From Microcaldota archaeon (GTDB lineage Archaea; Micrarchaeota; Micrarchaeia; Anstonellales; Bilamarchaeaceae), in the NCBI GenBank assembly GCA_014727925.1, contig WJMN01000047.1, positions 1-41,832 of the forward strand: a DNA stretch of 41,832 bases, written 5' to 3'. The translations under genes and the position numbers were made by a program. The notes beneath the pieces were generated by a model, which saw nothing but the letters and a program-made list of their open reading frames with translations, did no database searches and was not told the DNA's origin. Positions 14,763 through 23,442 of the stretch are shown one piece after another. Position 1 is the stretch's first letter; the number at the start of each line of letters is the position of its first letter.

Positions 14763-15979
14763 TGAAGTTCACTGATGTCCTTGGCTACAGCATTGAAAAC
14801 ATGCGCAGGAAAAAGCTGCGCTCCTACCTCACAATCTTAGGCATAATTCTCGGAATTGCTACAATCGTAATACTTGTTTCCGTGGGCGAGGGCGTACGCA
14901 AGGATATAAACGACCAGCTGGAGATGTTCGGAGCAGACATGATTACAATACTGCCTTACAGCATAGAAGATGCTGCGGGCTCCTTCGGCCCAGGGATGTC
15001 TTCTTCCGGAAAGCTTTTTGAAAAGGACCTTAATTATGTTGAGCGCGTCCCTGGAATTGAGGATGTGGGCTACGGAACATTCGGAAGGGCAAGCCTCAGA
15101 TTCAAGGATGAAGAAATTGCAGCAGTAATTTTTGCAGCCACCCCCAACTTGCTCCCGATGTATGAAGACCAGTTTGGGATTGAGGAAGGCAGGTATATCC
15201 AGAAAGGGGAAGAGCACGTTGTTTTCCTGATGAATGATGCTGCAAACGAGCTTTTCGGAAAGGAGAAAATCAAAGTAAATAATTATATATACATAAATGA
15301 ACAGAGATACAGGGTAGTGGGGGTAGCGGAAAAGATAGGCACCTCCATGTCGCAGCAGGACGATTCCTCCATCTATATTCCATATGAAAGCAGCGAAGAG
15401 GTTTTCGGTGATACTATTGCAGAAGATGAACTCTCCTTTATTTTCATAAGGGCCCAGGAAGGGGTGGACACTGAAGCAATGGGAGAAAGGCTGGAGCAGC
15501 AGCTTGCCGCTTCCCACCGGGTTTCTGTTGATGACAAGGATTTTAGCGTGCTGACTGCAAAGTCCATCCAGGAAACAGTAAACCAGATTACTGACCTGCT
15601 TACCGGCTCACTGTTTCTCATAGGATTAATCTCTGCAGTTGTGGGGGGAATTGGTATTGCAAACACCATGTTCATGAGTGTTCTTGAGCGCACCAAGGAA
15701 ATCGGAATACTTAAATCCATAGGGGCAACCTCCTGGCACGTGCTTGCCCTTTTCGTGGTTGAAGCCGGGCTGATAGGCGGAACAGGTGGCCTTATCGGTC
15801 TTGCCCTGGGTTTTATTTTCATGCAGATTATCCCTTATTTTGGAATCACCCCCTACCTTGCCCCTGAAATTGCTATAGGAGTGGTCCTGTTTGCAATGGC
15901 AACCGGGATGGTTGCAGGCATAATACCTGCCCACAATGCCTCAAAGATACCTGCAATAGAAGCCCTGAAGTACGATTAG
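14759..15979 (+). CDS. MacB-like ABC transporter permease 2
   Basis: This 406-residue MacB-type permease is arranged like its upstream paralogue: LRSYLTILGIILGIATIVIL membrane segment, large external domain, LTGSLFLIGLISAVVGGIGI, then NTMFMSVLERTKEIGILKSIG, and the ending NASKIPAIEALKYD. It overlaps the upstream gene by four bases (ATG 14759 or 14762). Two non-identical permeases with one ATPase suggest a heteromeric pump or extrusion machine for peptides, lipids or surface components. The actual substrate cannot be read from sequence. The cassette appears to end here; the next gene has its own promoter. Confidence 0.9.
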   Translation: MMKFTDVLGYSIENMRRKKLRSYLTILGIILGIATIVILVSVGEGVRKDINDQLEMFGADMITILPYSIEDAAGSFGPGMSSSGKLFEKDLNYVERVPGIEDVGYGTFGRASLRFKDEEIAAVIFAATPNLLPMYEDQFGIEEGRYIQKGEEHVVFLMNDAANELFGKEKIKVNNYIYINEQRYRVVGVAEKIGTSMSQQDDSSIYIPYESSEEVFGDTIAEDELSFIFIRAQEGVDTEAMGERLEQQLAASHRVSVDDKDFSVLTAKSIQETVNQITDLLTGSLFLIGLISAVVGGIGIANTMFMSVLERTKEIGILKSIGATSWHVLALFVVEAGLIGGTGGLIGLALGFIFMQIIPYFGITPYLAPEIAIGVVLFAMATGMVAGIIPAHNASKIPAIEALKYD

Positions 15980-16055
15980 GCCTTTGTACGAGCTTCAGAC
16001 TGCGGGAAGTAAAAAACCTCTGTCTTCCCAATGCACATAATCGCTGTTGCGGGTG

Positions 16056-16111
16056 CAATGGAAAGCCACCTCCCCCTTCCCCTGCCAACCCCATCCTCCC
16101 CCCTTAAAATG
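16056..16111 (+). promoter_or_regulatory. MFS gene promoter with upstream GGAAAG motif
   Basis: CAATGGAAAGCCACC (16056-16070) differs from the nurA element by one base in 15. The TATA-like CTTAAAATG (16103-16111) is about 26 bases before the chosen ATG at 16133. The motif is 63 bases from the start rather than about 40, so membership in the same set is less certain. Confidence 0.4.
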
Positions 16112-16132
16112 CCTCCGTTTATTTATTCCCGC

Positions 16133-17269
16133 ATGGATGAGCTGAAGAAAACATTTGTTGCGAGCCTATTTTTCGGGTTCATAGCCGGAGCTTTGGCTAT
16201 GTCCATGCCCCTGTTTCTGGATTCCCAGGGATTTTCGCTTTCAGGAATCGGCTCAATCCTTGCAGCCGCCACCCTCATAGGAGGCTTAATTGGAATTTAT
16301 ATCGGAGCCCACACAGATGTTGCAGGAAGGAAAAAGATGCTATCCGCCCTCACTTTCCTCCAGGCAGGCGCAGTCCTTCTCATGGTTTTTTTCAAGAATG
16401 CGTTTTCCTATCTTATAGCAGAATCCGGCAGAAAGTTCAGCTCAAATACAAGATGGAGTCTGTTTATTTCCCGCTTCACCGACCTCACAAAAAGAAAGGA
16501 ACGGGGAAAATACTTAGGCTATTTCACTGCTGCCTTCGGCCTTTCTTTTGCATTTGCCCACTTTGTAGCAGGCTGGATTTTCCAGCAGTTCGGCCCGGAC
16601 TTTCTCTTTCTCCTTGTTTCTGCACTCTCCATCCTAATGGGGATTCTCATCCTCACTTTCCGGGAAGCTCCTTCAAAAAAGGGCCCCCCAAAGCCCCGCA
16701 TTTCCCTGGAGCTCCTCAGGACCCGCAGCGGAATTGCCAACGCCATAGTTTCTTTTATGAACGGAAGCCAGCGGAGCATAATCTACGGCTTTGCAATTTA
16801 TCTTTTCATGTCCAACACATATTCCTTTACCCCTGGGGAAATCGGCATCTATACCTCTATTTTCCTTACTGTGTGGGGAGTTTCCAGCTATTTCCTGGGA
16901 AAGCTGATTGATGCCGGCGGAACACTGAAAACCCTCCTCTCTGGCTCCGCAATAAATGCATCAATCTGGGTTGCGGCTGCTTTTTTCCAGCAGTGGGAGG
17001 TTTTCTTTTTGCTGATGCTTTTTGAGAATCTCACCTACCCCCTCTACGGAGTTTCCACAATCAAAATTTCATCCATCCTCGCCCACCGCGAAAACACCGG
17101 GAGGGACGTGCAGATATTCGGCTATTTTGATATTGTGGGGGCCATGCTCGGGGTTTTCATAGCAGGCCTTCTTGCGGAGATAAGTTTCTCCTATGTTTTC
17201 CTGATGCGGGCAATCATGACAATTTCTTCTGCACTGGTTGCATACCTATTCATCAATCTTGAGGATTAG
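16133..17269 (+). CDS. Major facilitator superfamily transporter
   Basis: From ATG 16133 this 378-residue protein has about 12 hydrophobic segments. MFS motif A is recognisable between the second and third segments as GAHTDVAGRKKML. The protein is short-looped with a basic central loop (APSKKGPPKPRISLE). The start is moved inward from 16031 because the TATA box at 16103-16111 lies inside the longer reading. Substrate unknown; archaeal members of this type are often annotated as drug or sugar efflux proteins without evidence. It follows the MacB cassette but has its own promoter. Confidence 0.82.
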   Translation: MDELKKTFVASLFFGFIAGALAMSMPLFLDSQGFSLSGIGSILAAATLIGGLIGIYIGAHTDVAGRKKMLSALTFLQAGAVLLMVFFKNAFSYLIAESGRKFSSNTRWSLFISRFTDLTKRKERGKYLGYFTAAFGLSFAFAHFVAGWIFQQFGPDFLFLLVSALSILMGILILTFREAPSKKGPPKPRISLELLRTRSGIANAIVSFMNGSQRSIIYGFAIYLFMSNTYSFTPGEIGIYTSIFLTVWGVSSYFLGKLIDAGGTLKTLLSGSAINASIWVAAAFFQQWEVFFLLMLFENLTYPLYGVSTIKISSILAHRENTGRDVQIFGYFDIVGAMLGVFIAGLLAEISFSYVFLMRAIMTISSALVAYLFINLED

Positions 17270-17283
17270 GCAGCATATGCTGC
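17270..17283. promoter_or_regulatory. Perfect 14-bp palindrome after MFS stop
   Basis: GCAGCATATGCTGC is a perfect palindrome starting at the base after the MFS stop codon and about 38 bases before the TATA-like CTTTAAATTT (17321-17330) of the glutamate dehydrogenase family gene. It lacks the T-run of an archaeal terminator, so a protein-binding site is more likely. Function is inference. Confidence 0.35.
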
Positions 17284-17365
17284 TGGAGGATTTGGCAGGC
17301 AATTCCCACCTCTGGCGCAACTTTAAATTTCTTATCCCCCAAATCCCTCTCAAGGTGAGTTTTCC

Positions 17366-18469
17366 ATGTACCAGGTTGATGAGATCGGTCCAGAAAGGGT
17401 GTTTGAAGTTTATGACCAGAAAACAGGAATGCACGGAGTTGCAGTGGTTGACAATACTGCCCGGGGCATTGGAAAAGGCGGAATCAGGATGGTAAAAGAT
17501 CTTGCAACTTCAGAAGTCATGGGCCTTGCACGTGCAATGACCTGGAAAAATGCAATGGCAGACATTCCTTTCGGGGGTGCAAAAAGCGGAATCCGAGCAG
17601 ACCCCCGTACAATTTCTCCGGAGCAAAAGCAGGCAATAGTCCGCTCCTTTGCAAGAAAGCTCACCGAGCTCATGCCTGAACACTACATTGCTGGCCCGGA
17701 TATGAACATGACCGAGCGGGAAATGGCATATATTGCAGATGAGCTCCAGGACATGCGGGTAACCACAGGGAAGCCAACCCAGATGGGGGGGCTCCCACAT
17801 GAACTCGGCTCCACCGGATATGGTGTAGCCCTGTGCACAAAGGTTGCAGTTGAGTTCAGGGGAGAATCCCTAAATGGAAAAACAGTTGCAATTGAAGGCT
17901 ATGGAAATGTAGGAACCTTTGCCCACCAGTTTTTGGAAGAATGGGGCGCAAAGGTTGTAGCAGCCTCAGATTCAAGTGGAACGATCTATAACCCCGAAGG
18001 CCTCAAGCATGCAGAACTCATGAAAACCAAGCAGGAGCAGGGTACTGTAACCGCCCACCAGGGTGAAAAAAAGGAAGGCAAGGGCCTATTTGAGCTGGAT
18101 GTAGATATTCTTATTCCCGGCGCCCGCCCAGACGTAATCACCGCAGCAAATGTAGAAAACGTAAAGGCAAAATATGTTGCAGAGGCTGCAAATCTCCCCG
18201 CAAAATACGAAATTGAGCAGGTGCTCATGAAAAGGGGCGTAGTTGTGCTCCCTGATTTTGTTGCAAACGCAGGTGGGGTAATTTCCTCCTACTGCGAAAC
18301 AATGGGCTGGAACCCGGACACTATGTTCAAGGTAGTTACAGACAAGATTGCTGCAAACACAAAAGTGATGATGGAGCGCGCCCAGGAAGGCAATGACACA
18401 AGAAAAGCAGCAATGGAGATTGCAAGGGAGCGGGTTGAAGAGGCAATGGAGTTTCGCAGTTGGAAATAG
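17366..18469 (+). CDS. gdhA: Glutamate dehydrogenase family (Glu/Leu/Phe/Val dehydrogenase)
   Basis: This 367-residue enzyme carries the family signature WKNAMADIPFGGAKSGI with its catalytic Lys, the substrate-side KGGIRM, AGPDMNM, and a Rossmann domain starting VAIEGYGNVGTFAHQFL. It ends with the NAGGVISSYCETMGW region. It would interconvert glutamate and 2-oxoglutarate with NAD(P). The N-terminus is about 50 residues shorter than classical archaeal hexameric GDH, and the opening (PERVFEVYDQKTGMHG) recalls leucine dehydrogenases, so substrate is not certain. TATA at 17321-17330 and AAGGTGAG at 17352-17359, seven bases before the ATG, define the start. Confidence 0.85.
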   Translation: MYQVDEIGPERVFEVYDQKTGMHGVAVVDNTARGIGKGGIRMVKDLATSEVMGLARAMTWKNAMADIPFGGAKSGIRADPRTISPEQKQAIVRSFARKLTELMPEHYIAGPDMNMTEREMAYIADELQDMRVTTGKPTQMGGLPHELGSTGYGVALCTKVAVEFRGESLNGKTVAIEGYGNVGTFAHQFLEEWGAKVVAASDSSGTIYNPEGLKHAELMKTKQEQGTVTAHQGEKKEGKGLFELDVDILIPGARPDVITAANVENVKAKYVAEAANLPAKYEIEQVLMKRGVVVLPDFVANAGGVISSYCETMGWNPDTMFKVVTDKIAANTKVMMERAQEGNDTRKAAMEIARERVEEAMEFRSWK

Positions 18470-18578
18470 CCCTTCCAGTGCCCACCACAGGTTTGGCGCT
18501 TCCCGCAGAAAAACCAATACCTTTATAAGTAGCTCCTGTTCTTCATAACAGCATCTATTCGTTTATTGGTGAGTATGT

Positions 18579-19700
18579 ATGTCAGATGAGAATGAGCAGA
18601 AAAAAGCTCAGGTTTCCTCCTGCTCTCATGGAGAGTGTGGAGAGAACAAGATATGGTTGGTAGGGCTTCTCGGCCTCATTGTGGGTATGCTCGTAATGTA
18701 CCTTGCGATGCCCCTGGTGGCTCCTGCAGAAGAGGCTCCGGCAACCGAAGCCCCCCAGGTAGGGGAGGAAGAAGGATTCAAGCTTGATGAGGAAAAGGCT
18801 GAGGAGATAAGGCAGCTCCTTGCAGACACCTACCTCCTGAATACTGGACAGGAAGTAACTGTAACATTTACGAGATATGAAGAGGCTGAGAGCCACGTGG
18901 CACTATATTATGATGTTATGGGCCAGGAGATGCCCCTCTTTGTCTCAAAGGACTACAAATACATCTATCCGAGCGCAATGAACGTTTCCACAATGGAGGG
19001 GGAAGTTGCCGCGGCAAAGGAGCAGTATCTTGCAAGCCTTTCTGCCGAGCCAGAGGAACCTGAAGGATTCCCCACATCAGCCGAGCCAGAGGTTTATCTT
19101 TTCCTGATGAGCAACTGTCCCTATGGGAACCTTGCAGAGAACGCGGTTGTGGATGTTGTGGGCCTGCTTGAGGGAAACATTTCATTTGAGCCTGTTTACA
19201 TTGTCTATGACGAATCAGTCCACCCCACCTACAGTGCAGACAGCGGAGAATGCATTGTTGATGCAAACAATGAGACCTACTGCTCGATGCACGGGCTTTA
19301 TGAACTTGAGCAGGGCATAAGAGAGAAGATGGTCTACAACAGGTATGGCGAGGCAGTCTGGGCAGAGTATGCAACTGCAGTCAATTCAGAGTGCTTTGAT
19401 TCCGGAGAGGATATTGAAACATGCTGGAAGACTGTTGCAGAGGCCCAGGGAATCAACGCAACAGAGATTGAAGAGAGCTTTGATGAAGAGAAATACACCA
19501 TACTGGAAAGGGAAAAGCAGCTTACTTTCAGCACCCAGAATTTCGGCTCTCCATCCATGATTATAAACGGGATGAAGTACTCCGGTTCAAGAAGCCCCGA
19601 GGCATACAAGGAAGCAATCTGCAGCTCCTTTACAGAATCCCCGGAGGAATGCTCTTCTGAGCTTTCAGATGAGCAGGAAGGGCCGGACGGGCAGTGCTGA
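18579..19700 (+). CDS. Membrane-anchored thioredoxin-fold protein with CPYG motif
   Basis: This 373-residue protein has a short cytosolic head containing SCSHGEC, one membrane segment (WLVGLLGLIVGMLVMYLAM), an acidic linker and a thioredoxin/DsbA-like domain. The redox site reads MSNCPYGNLAENAV, with one Cys instead of CxxC; the cis-Pro loop is visible as FGSPSMIINGMKYSG. Four more Cys lie in the inserted helical part (ECIVDANNETYC and ECFDSGEDIETC). This resembles archaeal DsbA/GILT-like proteins of unknown substrate. A TATA CTTTATAAG at about 18521-18530 and GGTGAG at 18568-18573 mark the start; the leader is about 30 bases. Confidence 0.72.
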   Translation: MSDENEQKKAQVSSCSHGECGENKIWLVGLLGLIVGMLVMYLAMPLVAPAEEAPATEAPQVGEEEGFKLDEEKAEEIRQLLADTYLLNTGQEVTVTFTRYEEAESHVALYYDVMGQEMPLFVSKDYKYIYPSAMNVSTMEGEVAAAKEQYLASLSAEPEEPEGFPTSAEPEVYLFLMSNCPYGNLAENAVVDVVGLLEGNISFEPVYIVYDESVHPTYSADSGECIVDANNETYCSMHGLYELEQGIREKMVYNRYGEAVWAEYATAVNSECFDSGEDIETCWKTVAEAQGINATEIEESFDEEKYTILEREKQLTFSTQNFGSPSMIINGMKYSGSRSPEAYKEAICSSFTESPEECSSELSDEQEGPDGQC

Positions 19701-19712
19701 ATAATATCCCCC

Positions 19713-19740
19713 CTTCTTTTTTCTATTTTTATATTCTTAT
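19713..19740 (+). terminator. T-rich terminator
   Basis: The run CTTCTTTTTTCTATTTTTAT after the stop of the thioredoxin-fold gene is a typical archaeal U-rich termination region. It extends into the 3' end of the convergent membrane gene. No strong hairpin is seen. Confidence 0.55.
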
Positions 19741-20358
19741 TATTCTCCTCATTATCAGGAATGCATTCATCCAGCAAAGCGGAAGCCAGAGGGGTACCGC
19801 GAACACCGCAACAGGGTACTGCCAGTTACCTGTCCATATTGAAATCCCTTCCATTGCCGTCCCCAGAATTGCAGCAGCAACACCTGCCTTTATTTCCAGT
19901 GGGCTGTAGAAACCAAACCTGAATGCCCCGAGTGTAAATGCAGAAAACAGAAACAGGGCAATACCCTCATCCGAGGAGGCAAGCGCGGCAAGCGCGGTGC
20001 CCGCAAAAGCCAGAATTAATGCCTTCCAGGAAAAGTATGCAGGAGCATTCTTTGCAAATCCTTCTTCCAGCAGCAGCACTGAGAAGCCCCAGCCAAGCGG
20101 AAGCCACAGCGGAGTGAAAAGGAATCCCGCGTTTGCATACTCCCATCCTCCAAGCCAAACAGCGATGTTCTCGCAAACTCCTCCAACAATCACCGCAACT
20201 AGAAATTTTTTCAGGTTCTTCCACCCATCTATTTCAAGGGCAGCAATGCACCCTATTGCAACCACAGCTGTAAGCACGAGCTCATCATGGTAAAGAAATG
20301 CAATAAGCAGCGAACCAATGGCAAAAAACAGCAGTGCATGCAAAGGCTTCATTTCCAA
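19729..20358 (-). CDS. Polytopic membrane protein with internal duplication, unknown
   Basis: This 209-residue protein has about six or seven hydrophobic segments. Two halves share a pattern: CENIAVWLGGWEYAN followed by TPLWLPLGWG, and MEGISIWTGNWQYPV followed by VPLWLPLCWM. Each has Glu-x-hydrophobic-x3-G-x-W-x-Y then a Pro-Leu-Trp-Leu-Pro-Leu turn with Trp. This suggests an internal repeat and a pore or active site made from both halves. I do not recognise the family with certainty; it slightly resembles DUF2878-type proteins. It starts only five bases after the MetRS stop on the same strand and is probably co-transcribed. Confidence 0.6.
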   Translation of the reverse strand: MEMKPLHALLFFAIGSLLIAFLYHDELVLTAVVAIGCIAALEIDGWKNLKKFLVAVIVGGVCENIAVWLGGWEYANAGFLFTPLWLPLGWGFSVLLLEEGFAKNAPAYFSWKALILAFAGTALAALASSDEGIALFLFSAFTLGAFRFGFYSPLEIKAGVAAAILGTAMEGISIWTGNWQYPVAVFAVPLWLPLCWMNAFLIMRRIIRI

Positions 20359-20363
20359 TCTCC

Positions 20364-22529
20364 TCAGGACACTTTTCCATTGCTTACTTTTTCAGTTTTG
20401 ATTTCCTTTCCCCCTGCAACAAGCTTACTCCCGTCTGCAAAAACCCTGTTTTCCTCAACTCTGAATTTGACTTTTGAAAAGTCCTTGAACTTAACCTCTT
20501 TTTTCGGATTGCTCTCTGCCCCTTCAGCAAGTATTTTTTCCCCTGGCTCAACCCCCGGGTCAATAACCTCCAGCTCCCCTTCACCTTCAGCTGCAAGGAG
20601 CATCCCCTGGGATTCTACCCCCCTCAGTTTTGCAGGTGCGAGGTTCTTTACAATTATCACCCGTTTTCCCTCCAGTTCTTCTTTTTCCATGTATGGGGCA
20701 AGCCCTGAAACGACCTGCCTTTTCTCTCCATTGCCCATTTCTATTTTTTCCACATAAAGCTTGTCTGCATCCGGGTGTTTTTCCACAGAAATGATTTTCC
20801 CTGATTCCAGCTCCAGAGCAGAGAAAGGTGATTCGCCTTGTTTTCCTGAGTATTTTTTCCGCAGTTCCTCCGCGGTTTCCTTTTCCATTTTTCGGAAGAG
20901 AATTTCAGGCTTCCCCACCTTTTCACCGGATTTTAAATCGGCCTTTCCCGCACTTTCCCAGGTCTCCGGGGAAATTCCCAGCTGCGAGAAAATCGCATCA
21001 GAAGTCCGGGGCAGGTAAGGGCTGCAGAGCAGCCCCAGGTCCTTTGCCTGGTTTGCAAGAACGTAAAGCACAACTCCGGCCCTCTCTCTGTCCGATTTTA
21101 CAAGTTCCCACGGCTTATTATCCTGGAAATACTTGTTTGCGTTTTTGCTGAATTCCAGGACCTTTTCCAGCCCCTCTTTTATTCGCACTTCATCAAGAAG
21201 GGAACCGTATTTCTCAATAACTGCTTCCTGCTTTTCTAGGAATTCCCTGTCCTCTTTTGACAGTTTTCCATGCGGCAGTTTCCCATCAAAATTGTTTTTT
21301 ATAAAAACCATTGTCCTGTTGATGAGGTTGCCGATATTTGCAATGAGCTCGTTATTGGTTTTTTCCCTGAAATCATCCCAGGAAAAGTTTGTGTCTGCGC
21401 GCTCCGGCCTGTTCCTCAGCAGGTAATATCTCCATGCATCTGCAGGTATCCCGGATTCAACCGCCCCGTTCCCAAATACCCCGGCATTCCTTGATTTGGA
21501 GAATTTTCCCCCCTCATAATTAAGGAAATCTGTTGTGCTTATGTGGTATAGCATTGTCCACTCCCCCCTAGTGCCAAGCAGAGTTGAGGGAAACACAACA
21601 GTATGGAACGGAACATTGTCCTTCCCCATGAACTGATACAGGGCAACTTTTTCCGGGGCCTTCCACCACGCTTTCCATTTATCAGTATATTTTGCAGTGA
21701 TCGAAATGTATCCTATTGGTGCATCGAACCAAACATAAAACACTTTATCCCCATATCCCTCAAGGGGAACAGGAACGCCCCATTTTAGGTCACGGGTAAT
21801 CGCTCTACTGCGCAGACCCTCTTCAAGCCAGCCCTTCACGATGCCCAGGGCGTTCTCGCTCCAGCCACCTTCCTTCGAAGCCCTTTCAATCCAGGCCCTT
21901 AGCTCAGGCTCTATTCTCGGGAGGTCAAGAAACAGGTGCGTTGTCTTTTTTTCAACAGGTGTGCTCTTTGTTATCTTGCTGACCGGCTCCACCAGCTCCC
22001 CGGGAGTAAGCACCTTTCCGCAGCCATCGCACTGGTCCCCTCTTGCCCCCACATACCCGCAATGAGGGCAGGTTCCCTCCACATACCTGTCTGCAAGGAA
22101 CATCCCTGCCTCTTTATCATAAAGCTGCTCAACTTCCTTCTCAGTTATGAATCCGTTTTCATAGAGCTTCAGGAATATTTCTTGCACTATTTTTGTGTGC
22201 TCCGGGGTGGAGGTTTTGCCAAAATAGTCAAAAGAGATTCCAAACCACTTATAAACATCTGCATGTATCTTCCGGTACTTGCTGCATATCTGCTCTGGGC
22301 TGAGGCCTTCCTCCCTTGCCTTTATTTCAGTGGCGGTCCCGTATTCATCTGTTCCGCAGATGTAGAGGGTTTCGTATCCCCTGAGCCTGCAGTACCTTGC
22401 AAAAACATCTGCGCTAAGCACACACCCCACGATGTTTCCCAGGTGGGGCACATTATTCACATAAGGAAGTGCGGAGGTAACCAGTATTCTTTTCCCCTGC
22501 GGGATTCTGCCTTTATTGATTTGAATCAC
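20364..22529 (-). CDS. metG: Methionyl-tRNA synthetase
   Basis: This 721-residue class I synthetase charges tRNA-Met. The HIGH-type motif appears as PYVNNVPHLGNIVG and KMSKS as GGKFSKSRNAG. Zinc knuckles are visible as CPHCGY and CDGCGK. A C-terminal tRNA-binding (EMAPII-like) domain starts at FSALELESGKIISVEKHPDADKL and contains NLAPAKLRGVESQGMLL. Some 45 further residues, basic and Val-rich, follow. The start codon is GTG at 22529, about 26 bases after a TATA-like TTATTTAAAATC (about 22550-22561, reverse strand), consistent with leaderless initiation. The membrane gene downstream is five bases away. Confidence 0.95.
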   Translation of the reverse strand: MIQINKGRIPQGKRILVTSALPYVNNVPHLGNIVGCVLSADVFARYCRLRGYETLYICGTDEYGTATEIKAREEGLSPEQICSKYRKIHADVYKWFGISFDYFGKTSTPEHTKIVQEIFLKLYENGFITEKEVEQLYDKEAGMFLADRYVEGTCPHCGYVGARGDQCDGCGKVLTPGELVEPVSKITKSTPVEKKTTHLFLDLPRIEPELRAWIERASKEGGWSENALGIVKGWLEEGLRSRAITRDLKWGVPVPLEGYGDKVFYVWFDAPIGYISITAKYTDKWKAWWKAPEKVALYQFMGKDNVPFHTVVFPSTLLGTRGEWTMLYHISTTDFLNYEGGKFSKSRNAGVFGNGAVESGIPADAWRYYLLRNRPERADTNFSWDDFREKTNNELIANIGNLINRTMVFIKNNFDGKLPHGKLSKEDREFLEKQEAVIEKYGSLLDEVRIKEGLEKVLEFSKNANKYFQDNKPWELVKSDRERAGVVLYVLANQAKDLGLLCSPYLPRTSDAIFSQLGISPETWESAGKADLKSGEKVGKPEILFRKMEKETAEELRKKYSGKQGESPFSALELESGKIISVEKHPDADKLYVEKIEMGNGEKRQVVSGLAPYMEKEELEGKRVIIVKNLAPAKLRGVESQGMLLAAEGEGELEVIDPGVEPGEKILAEGAESNPKKEVKFKDFSKVKFRVEENRVFADGSKLVAGGKEIKTEKVSNGKVS

Positions 22530-22575
22530 CCTGAATAATTGCAGAACAAGATTTTAAATAAGGAATAGAAAAAAT

Positions 22576-22959
22576 CTAATTTAGGAGGACTCCGTTCACA
22601 AGGCCGTCCTGGCCCACCCGGTTGGTAACGCGCACCTTCCCGAGCGGAGTGCTGAGAACCGCACCCTTTGTAATTATGTTCTGGCGGGCGTAGTGCGGGT
22701 TGTGGCTTTCAATTACCCCCTCAATCTTTGTTTTCTGCACCTTCCCCTCAACAACTACGTTCACATATGCAGCCCTCTTGAGCTTGGGCCTGGTGGTTCC
22801 GCCCCTCTTTCTTAGGGTGTCCCTGCGGGTTTCATCCCCTACTTTGGTTGCGGAGAATATTCCCCCTATGTGGGCAAGCTTCTTGTCCCTGTACCTGCCT
22901 TTCCTGCCCCCGCTTCCGGATGAAACCTTCTTTTTGCGTCCTTCGTGGTATTCTTCCAT
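22576..22959 (-). CDS. rps8e: Small ribosomal subunit protein eS8
   Basis: This 127-residue basic protein has the S8e pattern: YHEGRKKKVSSGSGGRKGRYRDKKL, a GGTTRPKLKR segment and the ending NIITKGAVLSTPLGKVRVTN. It is a component of the archaeal/eukaryotic 30S/40S subunit. A ribosome binding site AAAGGTG (about 22967-22973, reverse strand) precedes the ATG, and a TATA-like TTCTATAAAATC lies further upstream, so this gene has a leader. It is divergent from the Cgi121-like gene. Confidence 0.93.
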   Translation of the reverse strand: MEEYHEGRKKKVSSGSGGRKGRYRDKKLAHIGGIFSATKVGDETRRDTLRKRGGTTRPKLKRAAYVNVVVEGKVQKTKIEGVIESHNPHYARQNIITKGAVLSTPLGKVRVTNRVGQDGLVNGVLLN

Positions 22960-23042
22960 TAAATATACACCTTTGTAGAAGTAATGTAAGTTGATTTTAT
23001 AGAATAGTAATGTTTTAATACCTGCCCCCTCTCAATCCCAAT

Positions 23043-23441
23043 ATGATTCTGCTGAGGGCGCGCTCTTCTCTCAAGAAACAGGAACTCCTGCAGCTTGCGG
23101 AGCGGAGGGGTGCATTGCTCCTGAACCCGCAAAAGCTGAATTCTGTAGAGGAGCTGCTGCTCTCTGAGAAACTGGCAGAGGATTCAATAAGGGAAAAAAG
23201 GAATATTGCAAGGAAGAAGGAGAAGGAGTTCCTGCTCTGGCTTTCTGCAGCAAAGGACATTTCTTCTGCTCTGGAAAAATATTCCTTCCGCATCCCCGAA
23301 GACTTCTTTTTTGTCTGCTTTTCCGGAAAAAAAGGGGAACTCAAAAAGGATTTCCGCCTTGAAGAAAAGCCCGCCGCGCTAAGGAAAAGGGCAACTCCTC
23401 TGGAAGTGGAGCGCATCTCCCTCTCCAGAATAAAAAAATAG
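23043..23441 (+). CDS. Cgi121-like KEOPS complex subunit
   Basis: This 132-residue protein carries the recognisable core of Cgi121/TPRKB: helices around SEKLAEDSIREKRNIARKKE then EFLLWLSAAKDISSALEKYSF, the counterpart of the family's NIA-x-EFLL-x-SG-x-QI-x-AI pattern. Cgi121 binds tRNA in the KEOPS complex, which makes t6A37 on tRNA. It is a little shorter than typical members (about 150). A TATA-like TGTTTTAATACC at about 23009-23020 lies 28 bases before the ATG, so it is probably leaderless. Other KEOPS subunits are not in this window. Confidence 0.72.
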   Translation: MILLRARSSLKKQELLQLAERRGALLLNPQKLNSVEELLLSEKLAEDSIREKRNIARKKEKEFLLWLSAAKDISSALEKYSFRIPEDFFFVCFSGKKGELKKDFRLEEKPAALRKRATPLEVERISLSRIKK

Positions 23442-23442
23442 G

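Noticed and set aside
18473-18480. TTCCAGTG upstream of the thioredoxin-fold gene as an inverted GGAAA motif
   Set aside because: Only eight bases match, the CCACC half is missing, and the distance to the TATA box differs from the others.
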